Shown: positions 26,601 through 38,451, counted from the first letter of the stretch. The stretch: DNA of 64,000 bases from Apostichopus japonicus (GCF_037975245.1 NC_092580.1:24259001-24323000); one strand, 5' to 3'. The notes: generated from the letters alone by a model not told the origin. Program-made: numbers and translations.

Positions 26601-29600
26601 TTAGAGAGCGAGTACATGGTCTTTTTGTGTCATCACTCCATACACCGCAGTGTTTATTCGCATCAAACTGACGATCTGAAAATGTTTTCAGAAGCACAAT
26701 AACAATACATTACAACTTAACTGTAGTTGAGATAGGTAAAACGAAGGTAAGGAGTGCAGGAGGGGGGTATTGGCATTAAACTGCTAATCTGAACAAAGTA
26801 CAATAAGTATATATTACAACTTAACTGTAGTTGAGATAGGGAAGACGAAAGTTTTTGGGTTTGGGATGGGGTATTGGCATCAAACTGCTGATCTGAACAA
26901 AGTACAATAAGTATATATTACATCTTAACTTAAGTTGAGATTGGGAAGATAAAGGTTAGATGTGTGGGAGGGGTATTGGCATCAAACTGCTGATCTGAAC
27001 AATTGCCTAAAGTACAATAGGATTACATTACAATCTATTTTAGTTGAGATAGGGAAGACAAAGGTAAGGGGGTGGGAGGGGGTATTTGCATCAAACTGTT
27101 GATCTGACCAGTTGCCAAAAGTATGATAGGATTACCTTACAATCTATTTTAGTTGAGATAGGGAAGAAAAAGGTAAGGGTTGTGGGAGGGGCAATTGGCA
27201 TCAAACTGTCGATCTGAAAATGTTGCCAAAAGTTCAATAAGATAAGATAACATTTTAATTTTAGTTGAGACATGGAAGATGAATGTAAGGGGTGTAGGAG
27301 GGGGTAATTGATATTCTTGGATGAACAGTTTAAAAGAAAGAACCTCAAATACATAAAAGCTACATTGACTTTGAAGGATACTAGACTGACAAGCTGAGAT
27401 TATTTTCTTTTTATCAGATAATACGACACAAACCATCAAATTGTGATGATCTGTCTGAAAGCTTGCAATTTCAGGGCTCGACACATCCTATGCACCAGGC
27501 CTGGGTACCCTTATTGCTATAGTTTGCCTGCCAAACCTGATGACCAAAGAACTTGTCAGGCTACCAACAGGAATCAGATGAACCCAGTCAATAATTGACA
27601 ATATCATGAAACGTTTTAAACTTTCCATTTTGTAAAACTAACTCATAAGCTAGGAACTTTTTAGTTACAATTGTTATAGCAATATTGATGTAAATTTTTT
27701 TTTTTACATTTTTTACCATAACAATACAAACATCAACAACCAAGTAGTGTTCCCCATGGGCATTTGGATAAATTATCATATATGTTTATAGTATCCTCCT
27801 AAATGCAATGTAAAGCCAGTAGCTACAAAAGGGAAGACTTAATATCACTACCACTATAGCATGCAGAAGTAATATAATCACTTCAAGACATTAACTGAAT
27901 TAAACATAACAACAAAGGGCCTGACATTCTTCAATCACTCTCTTACATTTATGCATATACTTAAACATGGTTTTTGCAGTAGATAAGCAGCTTGTCAATA
28001 GGATTTTTTTCCTGCTTTTCTCTTACGCTTAGTGGTTATTCAGAAAAGAGGAAGTCAGCATACTTATTTACAATGGGATATCTTGAGAGCTCAACATTGC
28101 TGAGTTATTTTAATACTTACTCAGGAAACAAACCATTTTTTAACTTAGTAACATGCAATGTTTATTGTTCTCTTTTACTCTGTTCTAAGCACAAAATTGG
28201 TGTTTAACGAATGGATTACGATTTGTCATGGTTGAGGTGACCAAACTCAACAATTTGCTTTACCGGCTGGTCCATCCAAGTTGTTTCATTTACCCTAGCT
28301 ATGCATAATTGCCTCAACATGAAATTTGTCATTTAACTTGTCAATGCTATATACAGCATACATTAACTGTCAATTTATCACTGTTTAAAGAGTTCTAAGG
28401 TTTTCATGAGTTCTAAGGTTTTCATGTTTGTCAAATTATATATGGTTACAATTTCATGGAATTGTAATTACCAGAAGCAAAATGTCAGAATCTTTTACTA
28501 ACCAATAGATACTGAATATCTTAAGCCAATTCCCAGCAGTCTCAAGGCTTTGAAATCTAATTTCTCTAAGTATGCTTCTCAATTGTCATAAATGTTCAAT
28601 TTTACTACAAGTCCTCGAAGGATTTGCTAAAAATATATGTGGCATGTATTACAAAATTCTACTTGTGCTCTTAACACATCTCCAAACTGATTGTTACTTA
28701 ATACCTGCACCTTGAACCCAAAACCATGAATGAAAAAGATACATTTCCCCATCACATGATGCAAATGAGGAAAAAGTATCTCTCTTGCTTAAAGTGAACG
28801 CTTGTGAATGAACATCTCTGCCACCTATTTTCACGAACACCGGCTTGCACTGAAAGCACCCAAGGAGCATGAGGGGAGCGTACAGACTAAAGAATGTTTG
28901 CATTCATGGTTTTGTCCTTCTCATACAGGCCTTCTTCCTAGCCAACAATTTACTTTTCAAACTTGTTTTGTTGTCCAAAAAATATTCCTTACAGATTACT
29001 CTCGTTTATGGAATTCTGGAGACATCTTTCTATTAGCCAGAATGATAATTTAGAAACTGAGTTCTACGAACACTATGTTGTCATATTTTGGATATATATC
29101 TCAATTTAAATGGTTATGAGCCAAACGGTAGAATGGTACAGAAACATCTCATATTCTGACAAACCCGTAGTAAGTCGTAGTAGACCAAACTCATCAGACT
29201 TACCTTTACAAGGTATATTTTTCTCATTCTTGATGCCGCTACTTTTACGTGAACGTTTCTTACTCGCCGGTTTCTTCGGTTTTGAAGCATTTGGTGGTGT
29301 GATTGACTTTTTGGAGTCCTTCTCTGATATATGTGAAGCACCAGAAGGGGAAGGCTCCTTCCGATGGTACGGTGAAGGAGAGACGCTCTCTTGTTTGACC
29401 ATTGGCAGCATATGATTCAATGGAGACTTCCCTCCACTACTGACCTGTGGATCAAATGGATGACATGAAAAACATGGATAAAATGAAGGAAAAAAAAACT
29501 TGGATAAAATAAATAGAAAATAAAACATACATCTCTATCTACGTATATATTTACATGTCGAGAATTGTAACAGTATCTCCCTAAACCTGGCCCGGATGTT

Positions 29601-30834
29601 TTTCATACACATGAAATACATTGAATTTTGATTCTCTGCGCACAAAAACAAGAGGTTTAGCAATATGCCTTCCAAAATGATGTCACATATGTTTGGGGAT
29701 GTCCCAAGCGACCCATATGAATGTAAACATGTTTTGCTTTTTAATTTGATTTATCTTTTTCTTATACAAGAAGAACTCCAAAATTGCAATACCCATTACT
29801 GGGATTTTGCTTCTGGCATCCACAATACAAAATACTGGTAAAGTTATTCTTATCAATTCAACAAATAATGGGTTATTACATTCTTTAAATAATTTTAATC
29901 ACGGCAACAAACATAAATAACTTAACCAGCATAATTATATCAGACATAATCAAATCTAAACTATACCTGATTGTCAAGTTTATTGTCACAACAACATTCA
30001 ACATCCACTTTCCAAATAGATTTTATACATGTTGTTTCACACCAAACAGAGAAAAGTATTCAATTCAATCGTTTTCTGATCAATTACATGATTATTCATT
30101 TGAGAGATATTGTAGCGCAGTAAGTCCCCCATGGGAGTGATTCTTAAACATTATCGACATCCCATTATTTGGGTGTCATGTAGAACCATTGAAAACTATG
30201 TTGACCTTTAAATCTGACAGTAAAAATGGGATTTTATATAAGAGCTATCTAAGCTAAGTTTGCATAAAACAGATATAAATATAATTACACACTATGTGTG
30301 TTGCTGACTAAAAATATAAATAGGATACCAAAACTGACACAAATTAGATCTCTAAGTTATGGAAAGACCCAACAACACTTCTGATATTGTAATGCTATGC
30401 TTTGCATTGTGTTAAATTATAAACTGCGGTTTCATTCTGACCAAGACAGGTAGTACTCACTCATAACTGGACAACTCTCAATCAAAAGAGGCGGGGGGGG
30501 GGGGGGGCAATTGTACTATCCTTAATTAGTGACTTATTGAGGTTAAAATCTTATACAGTAACTTTTGTGCCTTGCAAATTGAATTACATTGCTTTATGTT
30601 TTCACTGCCAAAGTTCTGCAGTTTTTTTTACTACTTTCACAGTTCCTATTTGAATTTGGTGAACTGCAAAATCAGATTATGTTAAAATGAAAATTATCAA
30701 GAAACTGATCATTTTGTCAGCAAAGAATGGAACCAAACATGTTCAACTGTGTAGTCACAAAATTATAACATAACATAATAACCTAGTATATATATATTTA
30801 TATATATATTGATACATTGATATATCTTTCTTTA

Positions 30835-30865
<31 letters not shown>

Positions 30866-33800
30866 TTTATATTAAGAAAGAAAGAAGTAATGTTATGTTT
30901 TACGCACACCACATGCATTGAATAACATAATCAAACAGTGGCATGGCCACTATACCCCCCCTCCCACTCCCTTCCCTAAGATTTTGTCACCGAATAAAAC
31001 AAAACAAACAGTGATGGACCAATCTGGCTTTGTAAAATGACACCAAAGTACAAATCATGTTAAAATACACTTTAACATCTAGACAGATTTAGAAAATTGT
31101 TTTTTAAATGATGCAATTTCATCCGATATTTTCATGAGACATTACAGTGCCAAGATAAAAAATTCTTGAATAAATGTTACCTGATATGGATCTGTAATAT
31201 TGCCACTTTTAGAAGACAACTGAGGAGAAGGTGCCACCACATGAGGTACCACATAGGTGGTCTGTTCATTGGTTAGTGTCACTGGGGCATCTTGCTCAAT
31301 ACTGGCTATTGCAGGGATGGTTTCCTCGTCCAGTTGCGGTTCAGGTTTCGCCATTTGGTGCTTTCTGTGTTTCGGCGTTGAATCAGACTCTGTTCTTATT
31401 TCAGGTGGTGCAGGGACTTTGGTGACTTCTTCCTGGGAGTGTAATCTCTCCAATGGAGGCGTGCTCCTTCTGTGTAAGGGTGCACACGACTGAATAGTTG
31501 CACTATCACTGCTAGGCATACTTGAATGTGATGGGATGTGATCAGCTACGTATGGAAACTGTACTGACGAGAAGTCTGGCTCGGGACTTCTGTCTGGTGG
31601 CCGCCCATGACGAAGTTCTGACAGAAAAGAAGGATGGAAAGAAACATGAGAATGAAGCTTTAACTGATGGATGTGTAGAATTTATATGATTTGATAAACT
31701 TTGGAATTTTGTAAAATATACAAATTCAACCTCAACAACAATACATCCACTGTATTCATCCATGTGTAAACTCATCATTTTCTCAAATAGTTTTTTTTTA
31801 GCTAATATCTACCGGGTATGATTATCTGTGGGAAAGGGCAAGTTACCAGAATGAAGAATAATCTCTAGGTACATATGGAAGACATTTTACACAGGGTAGT
31901 TGTCTATTGGCACATAGTCAGAGGTAAAACTTTAGCCAATACCAAATTGGGTGGGGGGGGGGGAGGGAGGGGAAATATATGAAACTTAGCACATCTATAC
32001 TCATTCCATTCATTTCTGATATTTTTACTCTATTACCAAGTTATTTGTCATACTACTTGTAATCACTAGTCTTGTAAGAATGGGAAAAAATTCAAGTTTA
32101 TTCCAATAGTTTATTAGCTCAAGTATTTTTTCTTTTTCATATATAAAAATTAAATTAACTTTTGAATGTGTCCCGACTTCCTTGTTGTCGTTTATACACT
32201 TTTTTGTATGAAAGGTGTCTTGGTGATGAAATATTCAGAATAAAAACACAATCAGTAATTACTACAGAGTTATCTGATGGAACAACCTGTTGCACAGTTA
32301 TATTTATCAGCTGGATTTTTTTTTTTTCAGCGATTCTCATTCAGTTTGTTAAACTTGACAGTCAATGGCAAAGAGCTGGATAATTAGCGAGTTCTTCAGC
32401 ATTTAACCCACTACCAACAATTTTTGTACTCCACAAATTTTAATGTATTGCTAAAGTTTGTTTTACTTTCTCCAACTTTTGAAGTTTTTGCCTTAAGAAT
32501 TCCATTATTCCTGCTGCTTTACCAAACCTTTTTTCTTTCTTTTGCATTTCTTTTTCATTTCTTTCTTTTTCATTCTGATTTCTGGATCAATAGTCCCTTT
32601 TAGAGCAGATCTCTTTGTATTTCCTTTTCATGCATAGAAAAGGTGTATGAAAAGGTGTCTAGGCAATTAAGTATTCAGAATAACTAGAGTAAATTTGATG
32701 GAACAACCTGTTGCACGGTTATATTTATCAGCTGCAATTTATATTATCCCATTTCTGGATCTATAGTCCCTTTTAGAGCAGATCTCTTTGTATTTCATTT
32801 TCATGCATAGAGGCTGAACATAATTATCGAATCATTCAATAAGTATCACTCTGTAGGACAATTTTCCAGATGAATTGTAAACACTAATTTTCCAAACTGA
32901 TAACATTTGCGGTGAACATGATGGCCGCGATATTACATGATAATCTCTGAGAGCAGTTCTCTAAAACAGTTGGATTGGAAAAATGTGACAATACAGCCTT
33001 ATGTCATGGTAGGCCTACACAGTAGAAAGTAATGTTACCAGATGTCAAAGTCGACATAAACTGTCGTGTTCAGTGAGTGCAGAAGATGTAAGAATGTCTG
33101 TAGACAAATAGTAAGGGATTATGAGCTAATCAAATCACTGAAAGAGCACTGTCAACTATTTTTACCAAGGCAATTTTTGTCACCTCTAAGAGTTAAATAT
33201 GTCACTTCTAAGAATGAGAAAAGATTTGGGTAGCTTCAGAGGTGGGGTGTGTTGGGGGTTGAGCCTGTATTACTTTAGTGATGTGTTTTTGGCAGGCGCG
33301 TAGCCAGGAATTTGCCAAGAGAGGGGCGAAACTGTAGATTCGGCATTGCAAACTATCTAAGCGTAGCGCCACCATGGTTGGCGTGAAGCGTACAAGAAAA
33401 TTTTAGCTGAAAATGCCTCCCAGATCGCTGGAAATGGCACTTCCCAGGCCTTGTAAGTTGCATCTTAGCATTTTCTCTTTTGAAAATACTAGCGATATCA
33501 TAAAAACATTAAAAAAAAAATTTAAAAATATGCTCAAGAGGGGGGGGGGGCGGCTGCACCCTTTGCCCCCCCCCTTGGCTACGCACCTGGTTTTTGGTAT
33601 GTTTACATTACTTTTTGATTGAATGGGTAAGTTTTCCTTTTTGCTGATTCTCTTGGTTATGAGACAAACAAAGGTGTGTGTTCTTTTCTCTTCACTTAAA
33701 GTTGTGCTAATGTTGTCTATGATAGCTTTCCAACAGTTAGCAAGTTTATTCCAACCAACTACAGTACTTCAGTTGGAGAGTTTCCATGTTTTTACAAGTG

Positions 33801-35546
33801 TGAAAATTTGGTAGTGAACTACAACATTCTGAAAACACACAACTTGTTTGCAGAGCAACTTTAATGGTTTTATTTGAAACTGCATTTTTTTGAAATTTAT
33901 GTGACTTGTAAATTACTATATAAGTACATGTTGTCTTATGGACGACCAACTGGAAAATGCCTTAAAAGTGGTTACTTGCCTTCAAAAACAGCAAGTAAAA
34001 AAAAAGAGAACTCTAACTTGTGATAAAACATAACATGGTACTTACGATAATGCTTCGTCATTGCCTGTGATTTGATATATTGCTCACAATTGGCACAGAA
34101 CACAAGGTAGCACTCGTCCCTCATGGGACATATACCAAACATTGGTTTGTCTGTAAGTTTGTAAGTTAATATTTATAATATATATTTTGTAAGTTACATT
34201 TGAAAAATTACATTGACCTATGTAGCGTACTTCAGACGAGAATATATTCCCCTCTTCAGCTTTACATAAGTTCATGGAGGAAATGCATATATATCATGAA
34301 CAATCCCAAATAAAATATAATTTGACACGTTTTTAATATTCACATGTTAACACAGATCAGCGTTCTCATGTTTAATTGCACAGCCAAAAACGACACAAAA
34401 GAAAGGACATTGCACTGATTTTAAATTTAGACTCACAATACTAATAATAAATAAATATAATAAACTTCTATAGAAATTCACAGCAAACTAAAATGCCTAG
34501 TGAACCAAATATCATCAATGCAAAGAAACAATTTCGTTGAATTTCATAAAATAAACAGCTCCAAATTTTATCTGAATGCATCTCATAAACCAAACACTGT
34601 TTGTGCAAGGGATTTAAAGCAATCCTAGCATATAAAGTCCTGCAAAGAACTTAAGTTTCATAGCATCTTATTTCACTGCTTGTGGCTCTCTTCAATTAGT
34701 CAAATTTCACACCATAAAAACCCAAACATTATTAAATAAGGTACTGAACATTGTCACATTTGTATATCACTTCTACACTATCAACATGGTAGATAAAATA
34801 ATTGCTTGTAACATTTTTGTATTGGCAACAACACTATAAACAATATTATTATTGATCATGTTTTCGCTTAAAAGTGCAGTAAGCCTGCTTACTAACAGGA
34901 TAGCATTGAAAGTTACTGAGCAAGAATGCTACAATAAAACCACATCTTCTAACAAGCAACAATTTGAAAAGGCTTAGGCATGGGTCTATATTGCTAAAAT
35001 TTGCACTGCGTACACAAACGTTAGGCCAACTTCATATGTGATGGTGCAGTGTGTGGAATTTGCGCGTAGCATAGCCTAGGCCCATTCAGCCTAACACCAA
35101 GCAACAAACAGTATGATATAACACATAGGTTACATTGTATGTATTCACGTCTTCCTTCTGGCAACTGTGAAGACTGCAATTTAGGTGAAATATGGACAAA
35201 TATGGGGAGATGTCTCATTTTCTGCATTTCATAAAAGGATACCCTCAATTTTGAGTTTCATGACATTGGCGTCATCTTCATTTGGAAGGGGTGATGAGTT
35301 CGAATCGAGACTTCGGTTCCCCAATTCTGCATGTGAGATTTCAACGGGATCTGTAACTGTCAATTCAAGACAAACAAATTGTGATAATTTGATTATATCG
35401 ACATTAAGTGGAAGTATTAAGGTTACGAATACTGAGATAAGAATATGATGATTACCTTTCGTTGATTGGCTTAATGCATAAGTAGCCCACACGGACCATG
35501 GCTTCCCCAAGAACTTCGAGGGGCTGCTATTTTCGGAGCTCGCCAT
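17698..35546 (-). CDS. ATXN7: Ataxin-7-family protein (SAGA deubiquitinase-module anchor), complete, 12 exons
   Basis: Exons in transcript order: 35456-35546, 35243-35350, 34046-34150, 31181-31617, 29204-29444, 26593-26675, 25388-25662, 22723-22975, 21558-21685, 19680-20553, 18766-18994, 17698-18173. The frame is continuous and the product is 1,099 aa. Ataxin-7 anchors the USP22-type H2B deubiquitinase module in SAGA. In order the protein has a PWSVWATYA block (residues about 16-24), a C2H2-like finger (about 85-105), a long Ser/Pro region, the SCA7 domain (about 328-392), the CTFGAKTAG...LLEQQL block (about 533-570) matching the ataxin-7 CTFG conserved block, then Ser/Gln-rich tail sequence. 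The start ATG gives the family N-terminus; two short upstream ATG frames precede it. There is no N-terminal polyglutamine. Whether it equals ATXN7 or an ATXN7L1/L2 ancestor cannot be decided here. Confidence 0.9.
18640..18700 (+). repeat. tRNA-like / SINE-head fragment in an ataxin-7 intron
   Basis: GGTTCAAATCC at 18683-18693 fits the Pol III B-box consensus. Upstream AGTCCGCAGAGGAC resembles an A box, and TTTCTAA between them sits where an anticodon loop would be. A full cloverleaf does not form convincingly. It lies between the last two exons, on the opposite strand to the gene. Confidence 0.3.
21558..21685 (-). CDS. ATXN7: Ataxin-7-family exon 9: CTFG conserved block
   Basis: The exon encodes CTFGAKTAGDGRHVFSRRM followed by APLRKAFLRLLEQQLNPQAA. 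It aligns with the ataxin-7 family segment CTFGSRQIGRGYYVFDSRW...RCALNLMVEKHLNAQ. This second conserved block after the SCA7 domain confirms the family and helps to exclude ATXN7L3, which lacks it. Confidence 0.85.
24401..24460 (+). repeat. Short dispersed-repeat motif (GATCGAAACGTCAGG type)
   Basis: GAAGAAGATCCTGCTCGGAT followed by CGAAACGTCAGGCC resembles a motif I have seen often in invertebrate and fish genomes near repeat ends, where 'cgaaacgt' is preceded by 'gaagaag'. I cannot define its boundaries or assign a family. It lies in the ataxin-7 intron between exons 7 and 8. Confidence 0.3.
25388..26675 (-). CDS. ATXN7: Ataxin-7-family exons 6-7: SCA7 domain
   Basis: Exon 6 (26593-26675) encodes DRQFDANKHCGVWSDDTKR then PCTRSLTCK; exon 7 (25388-25662) opens with THSLSLRRAVKGRRASFDEI and continues LAAHKK. 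The ligands C337, C348, C354 and H357 give C-X10-C-X5-C-X2-H, the diagnostic SCA7 pattern. SCA7 domains of this family bind the nucleosome H2A-H2B surface. The rest of exon 7 is Ser/Gln/Lys-rich linker. The intron between them is 930 bp. Confidence 0.93.
26676..27330 (-). repeat. Minisatellite made of copies of the SCA7-exon acceptor and exon start
   Basis: The 105-bp-class unit contains GCATCAAACTGxxGATCTGA, the plus-strand view of the first 20 or so bases of exon 6 (26653-26675) with its acceptor. Copies lie near 26772, 26877, 26979, 27088 and 27197, each followed by A/T-rich sequence, TTAGTTGAGATAGGGAAGA and a GGTAAGG-to-G-rich stretch. The copy near 27197 keeps TTTTCAG followed by in-frame codons for DRQFDAN. 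The array sits directly upstream (in transcript sense) of the real exon. Confidence 0.75.
29376..29399 (-). other. ATXN7: Phosphorylation-dependent sumoylation motif in the ataxin-7-family protein
   Basis: Codons 263-270 read VKQESVSP, an exact match to the established PDSM pattern (hydrophobic-K-x-E-x-x-S-P). The lysine would be K264. Human ataxin-7 has a sumoylated lysine (VKVE) in a comparable place between the finger and the SCA7 domain. The match is seen directly; modification is inference. Confidence 0.55.
30787..30872. repeat. AT dinucleotide microsatellite
   Basis: Two TA-repeat blocks, the longer an uninterrupted TATA... run near 30841-30866, lie in the intron between ataxin-7 exons 4 and 5. 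A poly-G run is about 300 bp away (30490-30507). Confidence 0.85.
32213..32811. repeat. Interspersed segmental duplication within an ataxin-7 intron
   Basis: GATGGAACAACCTGTTGCAC followed by (A/G)GTTATATTTATCAGCTG occurs near 32276 and 32697. GTCCCTTTTAGAGCAGATCT plus CTTTGTATTTC occurs near 32592 and 32766. The order AGGTGTCT...GATGGAACAACC is kept in both, so two overlapping direct duplications of about 420 bp and 175 bp spacing are present. Confidence 0.7.
33293..33589. mobile_element. hAT-type non-autonomous element (MITE), 297 bp, perfect 8-bp target duplication
   Basis: The left end CAGGCGCGTAGCCAGG faces a right end whose complement is CAGGTGCGTAGCCAAG. The element is flanked on both sides by GTTTTTGG (33285-33292 and 33590-33597), an exact 8-bp duplication typical of hAT transposons. 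The interior has a GCGCCACCATGGTTGGCG palindromic block and G/C runs near the right end, but no transposase. It lies in the ataxin-7 intron between exons 3 and 4. Confidence 0.88.
34046..34150 (-). CDS. ATXN7: Ataxin-7-family exon 3: N-terminal zinc-finger exon
   Basis: This exon encodes DKPMFGICPMRDECYLVFC followed by ANCEQYIKSQAMTKHY. It matches the ataxin-7 family block IFG-CPAHDDFYLVVC. Likely zinc ligands are Cys85, Cys88, His100 and His105, the last in the next exon (QLRHG), spaced C-X2-C-X11-H-X4-H. In the family this finger is the conserved N-terminal block that associates with the deubiquitinase module. Confidence 0.9.
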
Positions 35547-35601
35547 TTTCCATTCTAACTTGGTGAATTCATGATACACCTATCCCGTCAGACAACGTAA
35601 G

Positions 35602-35609
35602 TGACGTCA
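35602..35609. promoter_or_regulatory. Perfect CRE (TGACGTCA) upstream of the ataxin-7-family gene
   Basis: The full palindromic CREB/ATF site TGACGTCA lies 56 bases upstream of the start ATG (35546), so in the proximal promoter or 5' UTR. Two short upstream ATG frames lie between: one of 9 codons including its stop starting at 35553, and one of 6 starting near 35571. Both could lower translation of the main frame. No TATA box is evident. Confidence 0.5.
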
Positions 35610-38451
35610 CATCAAAGTCAGCTCGGTTCTTCTGCCGTGCACGAACACCAATAAACGTAATCTTTTGGTAAGGGGGTTCCCTATTCCTTGGTTACCATAG
35701 GGATTAAAAAGTACAAATTGCATCAATCTTAAGAAAGACAAGCTATGAAAAGCTTAAAATTGTAGCAAAGCGTCAAAAATGCTGACTGTATGATTTTGCC
35801 ATCCAAGTTTTCTTACAGTCGCATTTACCAAATCAGTGTCCCCATTTCGTCGGTTACCTCGGTTGTGAAACCTTCCACGGCTTTTTTTTTTATTGCACCC
35901 GTATCCTTCAGGTTTTAACAAGGACTCTCCCGTCCCTTATTCATATCCACCCTTTTGCGAATCTTTCTCCATTTTTTAAACCAATCACCACAGCCAAGGT
36001 TAGCTGTCTGTTAAATATATGAGACGCATATTTGAGAACTACATACAGAAACTGTTTATGCTATGCAGTTAACTTTTTTGTTCAATTTATACATGCTTCA
36101 TAGCTTGGTCAGCAAATCCCCAAACTTAACAAGCATATAGGCTACTCCGAAAATGAGATTGCAATCACTTTAAATAAAAGGTTATTATGTTTATTTCATC
36201 AATGAAGTATCATGTTCGAGTAATGGTACTCATTAATAAACCGGTTCCATGTGGTTTTTAACATTTCGTCGACACAACACCCTATCATATATTAATTACA
36301 TTTAAACGACAAATTTTATTTTATTTTTAAAGTTTTGAATATTTCTGAATAGAACTGTTTCAAATGAAATGTGATCAGGCGACTAAACCTGGGGAAGGGT
36401 ATAAATGATTTTGGTAGACCTGAATCTTGAAATCAACAGATTAGACGTCTAATGATGCATTCTGGGACATATTGAGACTATAGTTTAGGTCTAGATAAGT
36501 AGCTCTCAACTCAAGATTGTGATAATAAAGAATAATAAATTAAAAAAAAAATCCCCGAACTGATTTAGGTAGGACCTTAACCTTTATGGACGGAACAGAG
36601 ATCAATCATTGAGAACGACCCCGTGTAGGAGGATTTGGGGGTCCTCAAAAAATGAAAAAATACAAATAAGCAATAACAAAACCTGACGTCAGAATGATAT
36701 ACTCCGAGGAATATTAAGATTATAAATCTTCGGGCGACGATGGTTGTAATGAATGTGTATGTCAACATACAGAGGTACCGGAGACTCTTAAACATTACCC
36801 GACTAGAGGAGAGGGTTGAAGGGGACAACAGCCCACCCGGGCCTACGTAATTAAGGAACCCTGGAAACAAAATTATTATTTATTCTTATCCTTGTTATAG
36901 AACAGTTCAATGTGGTCCGGTAACATTTTTTTTCACGGGCCAGACATGGCTCTCAGCACATTGCTCTTAACTTAATCTTCTTCTTTTTGTGCTCTTAACT
37001 TAATCTATTGTATTAGGGCAGAACGAAACTGCACTTCTGCTGCAAAAGTGTATCAAATAAATTGTGATCACACTGTTCAATTTCAGCCAATCAGAGTAGC
37101 CCTTTATTTCATGCTTAATGGGTATGTCTCTATAAGTAGGACAAACAGTCACATACTGACTCTTACATCCGGTTGTACAGGATAGCAGTCAACTGGCACA
37201 ATCTGCATATAATCTCGTATTCATAAATTATTCATAGCACTGTAAGATACTGCTATACACAACATTAACTGGGAGATCTATAAGAAATTACAACATCTGA
37301 CTGCTCATATTATTATACAAAGTTATTATGTTTTACTTTGTTGTTTGCATAATTAGAAACGGCGGCATGCACGTACAAAATGTGCCCTGTTGTTAATAAT
37401 AATAAAAATCATAATTAGGAAGTGCCCATTTGTTGAACAATATTAAAATACTGGAATTTGTGATATGTAATGCACAGAGCATCCATTTTGCTGGAATGTT
37501 TGAGGTAACCTTGTGGTTTGCCCTGTAGTGTCATATCAAAATCACATGTCCCATTTCCCATCGGCGAAGTATGTGCTCCCCTATCCCACCCCCTCCAGGG
37601 ATTAAACGGGCGTCCACCTCCCCTGCTTTCCGTCTACTTTCATCGAACCTGGTTCCATTTTTATTGGTTAAATTGTAGTCTTGTGTATGTATGTATTTTA
37701 GATCCTCCTGCAAGCAGGAACTCGCGAAGAAGCCTCATTGGCTTATCAAAGCCGCAAACTGACCGAATTCAGTCTCTTAGATTCATATTTAACGTCCATC
37801 CTCCTTCTAACACCCCTTGTGCTATATGGTTCTGATAGCCATTATGGTTCTCAAAATATTTAGTTTTAAATATGCTAAATCCCGGGAACGCTCCTTTTAA
37901 TGCTAAATTAGCGATGACGTGGGCGCTCCAATACAGTCCTCTATTTTAATCTTAATCCATTGTTTATAAATTCTAATAACGCAACCTCAGCATATCCTGT
38001 TAACGTCATATGAACAACAACAGGGCACAATATTTAGATGACATTCAACTCAATATGTTCTTGACCAATTTGTAATAGATTAAATACATTTCATTTTGAG
38101 TCTGTTAAATTCTTGTTTTCACATCGACTTTTCGTGTTGCATCTGAGTAACTGACCTTATAGTCTGTGTACTGTAAGGTGACGGGTTTACTAGGTGGGAA
38201 TACTGAACAAGAGTGGGATGGAGGGAGGGGGGGGGGGGAGGCAATGCGATGTTTATAAAAACAAACTGGAATTCATCAAGATGATCAAGAGGACAACTTC
38301 CAAGCTACAACTTTAGAGAGTCAAGTAGGTTCAGAGGTTTTGAAGTTGGTCTGCAGAGTGAGGAGTTGAAATGAGGTGGGATAAAATGGGAGTTTAAAGC
38401 CCCCGCATCATCGTCAACAGTTATACAATACTCAAATTCATCGGTAACGAG
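35610..38451. other. Intergenic, no gene recognised
   Basis: AT-rich sequence between the ataxin-7-family 5' end and the hAT element. Open frames here (for example 36577-36870 on minus, 37518-37835 on plus) have no recognisable domain and no convincing splice context. Confidence 0.5.

Noticed and set aside
27149-27484. 111-codon minus-strand frame containing DRQFDAN
   Set aside because: The matching residues come from a repeat copy of the SCA7 exon start; the frame has no downstream SCA7 ligands or donor in the right place.
35229-35579. Single 116-codon frame as the first ataxin-7 exon
   Set aside because: It runs through a donor at 35455 and an acceptor at 35351-35352; splicing gives two exons whose join restores the family spacing (…MKLKIEDKPMFG) whereas the unspliced frame ends in a stop.
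37518-37835. 105-codon plus-strand open frame
   Set aside because: No domain, no splice context and no similarity recognised; likely chance in intergenic DNA.
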